DNA from: Elusimicrobiota bacterium
Lineage (GTDB): Bacteria; Elusimicrobiota; Endomicrobiia; Endomicrobiales; Endomicrobiaceae
DNA length: 8,058 bases
Direction of reading: 5' to 3'
Assembly (NCBI GenBank): GCA_031282945.1
Contig: JAITCX010000160.1
Location: 1-8,058 of the forward strand
A program made the position numbers and the translations under genes. This document shows positions 6,967-8,058 of the stretch, in pieces (within the stretch, counting starts at the first letter, position 1; the number at the start of each line of letters is the position of its first letter). Under the pieces are notes generated by a model that worked only from the letters and a program-made list of their open reading frames with translations, searched no databases and was not told the origin of the DNA.

Positions 6967-7308
6967 TTATTTGCTTTTTAAAACATTTAATTCTTTATAA
7001 ACATTGATAAATTCTAAAGCCAAAGTTTTAAAAGAATCTGCAGCCATAAGTTGATCCTCGGCGTGGATGAGGATTAAGCTTACTGTTGAGGTGCGGCCGT
7101 CCATTTCTTTTTGCAGCAAAGAAGCATGAACTTTATGTCCTTTTACAAACATATCGCTTCCCTCTTTCATCTTCAAATCAGCGGTTGCATAATCTGTGCC
7201 TTTGGCCGCTCTGATAGCCTCAATAAAGCAGGATTTTGCTCCGCCCACATAAGAGATGATCTCAAACAACTGTTCTTCCAACTGCTCATTGACGTTTTCG
7301 TCTGCCAT
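6967..7308 (-). CDS. chbA: PTS lactose/cellobiose-family EIIA component
   Basis: This 113-residue soluble helical protein takes phosphate from HPr and hands it to IIB. The lac/cel IIA signature is clear: FEIISYVGGAKSCFIEAI (residues 15-32) forms the first helix, and LILIHAEDQLM (78-88) places the phosphorylated histidine at H82 and the metal-binding aspartate at D85, matching the HxxD spacing of LacA/ChbA. The length is within the usual range of about 100-115. AAAGGAG (about 7314-7320 on the complement) is a strong ribosome binding site. It is the first gene of the minus-strand operon IIA-IIC-ChbG-GH4. It is the only IIA in the window, so it may also feed the IIB of the convergent operon. Confidence 0.94.
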   Translation of the reverse strand: MADENVNEQLEEQLFEIISYVGGAKSCFIEAIRAAKGTDYATADLKMKEGSDMFVKGHKVHASLLQKEMDGRTSTVSLILIHAEDQLMAADSFKTLALEFINVYKELNVLKSK

Positions 7309-7332
7309 AGTATACTCCTTTACTTTTTATTT

Positions 7333-7349
7333 GCATGCTAAAGGCATGC
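7333..7349. repeat. GCATGC inverted repeat in the leader of the IIA operon
   Basis: GCATGCTAAAGGCATGC is a 6-bp inverted repeat with a 5-base loop. It lies about 24 bases upstream of the IIA start, just before the ribosome binding site. Each arm is itself a palindrome. On the plus strand it is followed by a T-rich run and resembles a weak terminator, but no plus-strand transcript is expected there. In the operon RNA it could form a small hairpin near the ribosome binding site. An operator role is equally possible. Function is not shown by the sequence. Confidence 0.45.
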
Positions 7350-7435
7350 TTTTTAATTTTTTTAACAATTTTTTTTGCGAAATTTTATATTGATATTATT
7401 TTCTACATTATTATTAAATAAGCGGATTAAAAAAA

Positions 7436-7453
7436 TGTGAGAGCGCGTTTACA
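7436..7453. promoter_or_regulatory. Candidate catabolite-control operator (cre- or CRP-like imperfect palindrome)
   Basis: TGTGAGAGCGCGTTTACA is an imperfect palindrome: 6 of 9 positions of the left half match the reverse complement of the right half. It resembles the cre consensus (TGWNANCGNTNWCA) in its central CG and TTTACA end, but a strict 14-base alignment has two mismatches. It sits about 20 bases downstream of the putative transcription start of the minus operon, a place where CcpA can act as a roadblock. PTS sugar operons in Bacillota are usually under such control; that this site is used is inference. Confidence 0.33.
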
Positions 7454-7479
7454 TTTTATAAGATAAAAAATGATAAGAT

Positions 7480-7508
7480 AAAATAAAAGATTAAATTGTT
7501 CATCTCAA
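7480..7508 (-). promoter_or_regulatory. Candidate sigma-70-type promoter of the IIA-IIC-ChbG-GH4 operon
   Basis: On the minus strand TTGAGA (7503-7508, five of six to the -35 consensus) and TATTTT (7480-7485, four of six to the -10) are separated by exactly 17 bases. Transcription would begin near 7473, leaving an untranslated leader of roughly 165 bases before the IIA start. The -35 lies in one of two direct repeats (see 7500-7522). In DNA this AT-rich, chance matches are common, so this is only the best candidate seen. Confidence 0.33.
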
Positions 7509-7522
7509 TTCTCGTCTCAATT
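7500..7522. repeat. Two 11-base direct repeats overlapping the putative -35 box
   Basis: TCATCTCAATT (7500-7510) and TCGTCTCAATT (7512-7522) agree at 10 of 11 positions and start 12 bases apart. On the minus strand they read AATTGAGAYGA. One copy contains the candidate -35 of the IIA operon and the other lies just upstream, a typical arrangement for a regulator binding tandem sites. No regulator gene is in the window, so the binding protein is unknown. Confidence 0.4.
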
Positions 7523-8025
7523 TTTGATATTTTATTTTGTCTAAGAGCGATTTGCGCAAGGAAATATTATTTGAGTATTGCGCATTATATTTTGTGTTGT
7601 GATTTTACATAACAAAATTTAGATTTTAATTTTGGGCGGCTGTCGGAATTTTGCAAATAGCGCGGAGTGGGGGAAGCCTTAAAATTTTATATATGTAAGT
7701 TTTCAAAAATAAGCATTTTAATTTTACATTATTATAAGCGGTCTTAAAATTTCCATAAATGTCTATTTTTTGGTATTATACAAAAAATCAATTATTAAAA
7801 AACAATTATTCGGCGCGGTTTAGTTTCTCGTTAAAAATTAGTTTTCTTTTTTTGCATTATTTTTTTACATTGTTATTTGAATTTTATTGGTCAAAAAATT
7901 TCTATAATTTTATCTGCTTCTCTCATCCGCAAGCGCGTCTATTTAATGTCAAAGCGACATACTCTTCTCGTTTCCCATCCAATGAAATTTTTTTTCCTCA
8001 CCGCATTATTATTTTATTATTGTGT
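7523..8025. other. AT-rich non-coding stretch
   Basis: I see no gene with coding character here. The stretch is strongly AT-rich except for a short G-rich island at about 7634-7678. It holds inverted GCGCAA/TTGCGC arms (7554-7559 and 7578-7583), three of the four TTTACAT copies noted in the findings (7604, 7723, 7864), and a TGGTATTAT extended -10-like sequence on the plus strand (7771-7779) with a weak TTTCCA 18 bases upstream. A plus-strand frame without stops runs from 7759 to the edge but reads as low-complexity Phe/Leu/Ser/Tyr residues and has no ribosome binding site. Confidence 0.5.
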
Positions 8026-8058
8026 TTGTCTTGTCGTTGTCGTGTCTTGTCTTGTCTT
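8026..8058. repeat. TTGTC pentanucleotide repeat at the window edge
   Basis: Six units of TTGTC or a close variant run to the last bases: TTGTC at 8026, 8031, 8037, 8047 and 8052, with a GTGTC unit at 8042 and one extra base at 8036. The array continues past the edge with a further TT. It may be a simple sequence repeat at a contig end, or an intergenic microsatellite. Its true length cannot be judged from here. Confidence 0.75.

Noticed and set aside
7333..7362. Plus-strand rho-independent terminator formed by the GCATGC hairpin and the following T-rich run
   Set aside because: No plus-strand gene lies upstream that it could end, since the IIA operon is on the other strand. It is listed as an inverted repeat only.
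7309..7500. A BglG/LicT-type antiterminator (RAT) site with overlapping terminator in the IIA leader
   Set aside because: Beta-glucoside PTS operons often have one, but I found no RAT-like sequence and no strong terminator on the minus strand in the leader.
7759..8058. A plus-strand frame of 100 codons with no stop, open to the window edge
   Set aside because: It has no ribosome binding site, reads as mostly Phe, Leu, Ser, Tyr and Asn, and runs into the TTGTC repeat as Cys/Leu/Ser-rich residues. It looks like pyrimidine-rich non-coding DNA. Sequence beyond the edge would settle it.

Overview
This window looks like accessory sugar-uptake DNA from a low-GC Gram-positive bacterium (Bacillota, probably Clostridia-like and host- or gut-associated). 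The reasons are AT-rich composition, strong AGGAGG-type ribosome binding sites (for example just before 1526 and 7308), lactose/cellobiose-family PTS proteins, and TAA as the stop codon of all seven intact genes. Tryptophan is encoded by TGG, so nothing suggests a mycoplasma-type code. I cannot name a genus from the sequence.

Layout. Two operons converge on a short terminator region near 3.2-3.5 kb. The plus-strand operon (66-3154) encodes a GH1 6-phospho-beta-glucosidase of BglA type, a cellobiose-family PTS IIB and a PTS IIC, but no IIA. It ends in a GNRA-looped hairpin terminator (3178-3209). The minus-strand operon (7308 down to 3543) encodes a PTS IIA, a second PTS IIC, a ChbG/YdjC deacetylase and a GH4 6-phospho-beta-glucosidase of ChbF/LicH type, but no IIB. 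Between the operons lies a decayed remnant of a third IIC gene (3265-3427). It keeps only the first 12 codons and the C-terminal tail, and is followed by its own near-identical terminator (3426-3455).

How the genes fit together. The set suggests uptake and phosphorylation of beta-linked disaccharides. IIA passes phosphate to IIB, IIB to a sugar entering through one of two IIC permeases, and the 6-phospho-disaccharide is then cleaved in the cytoplasm by GH1 or GH4. The minus operon has the same gene types as the E. coli chitobiose operon (chbA, chbC, chbG, chbF) but lacks chbB and chbR. The plus operon looks like a cellobiose or aryl-beta-glucoside unit. Each operon lacks one soluble PTS component that the other supplies, so sharing of IIA and IIB is an attractive inference, although other PTS genes may exist outside the window.

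The last 750 bases (7309-8058) hold no convincing gene. They contain the probable promoter and leader of the minus operon, a cre/CRP-like imperfect palindrome, an inverted repeat near the IIA start, several recurring short motifs, and a TTGTC pentanucleotide repeat that runs off the window edge. No RNA genes, CRISPR arrays, transposases or regulators were found, and I do not see a clearly new biological system. The most notable points are the split PTS and the relic IIC gene with its duplicated terminator.
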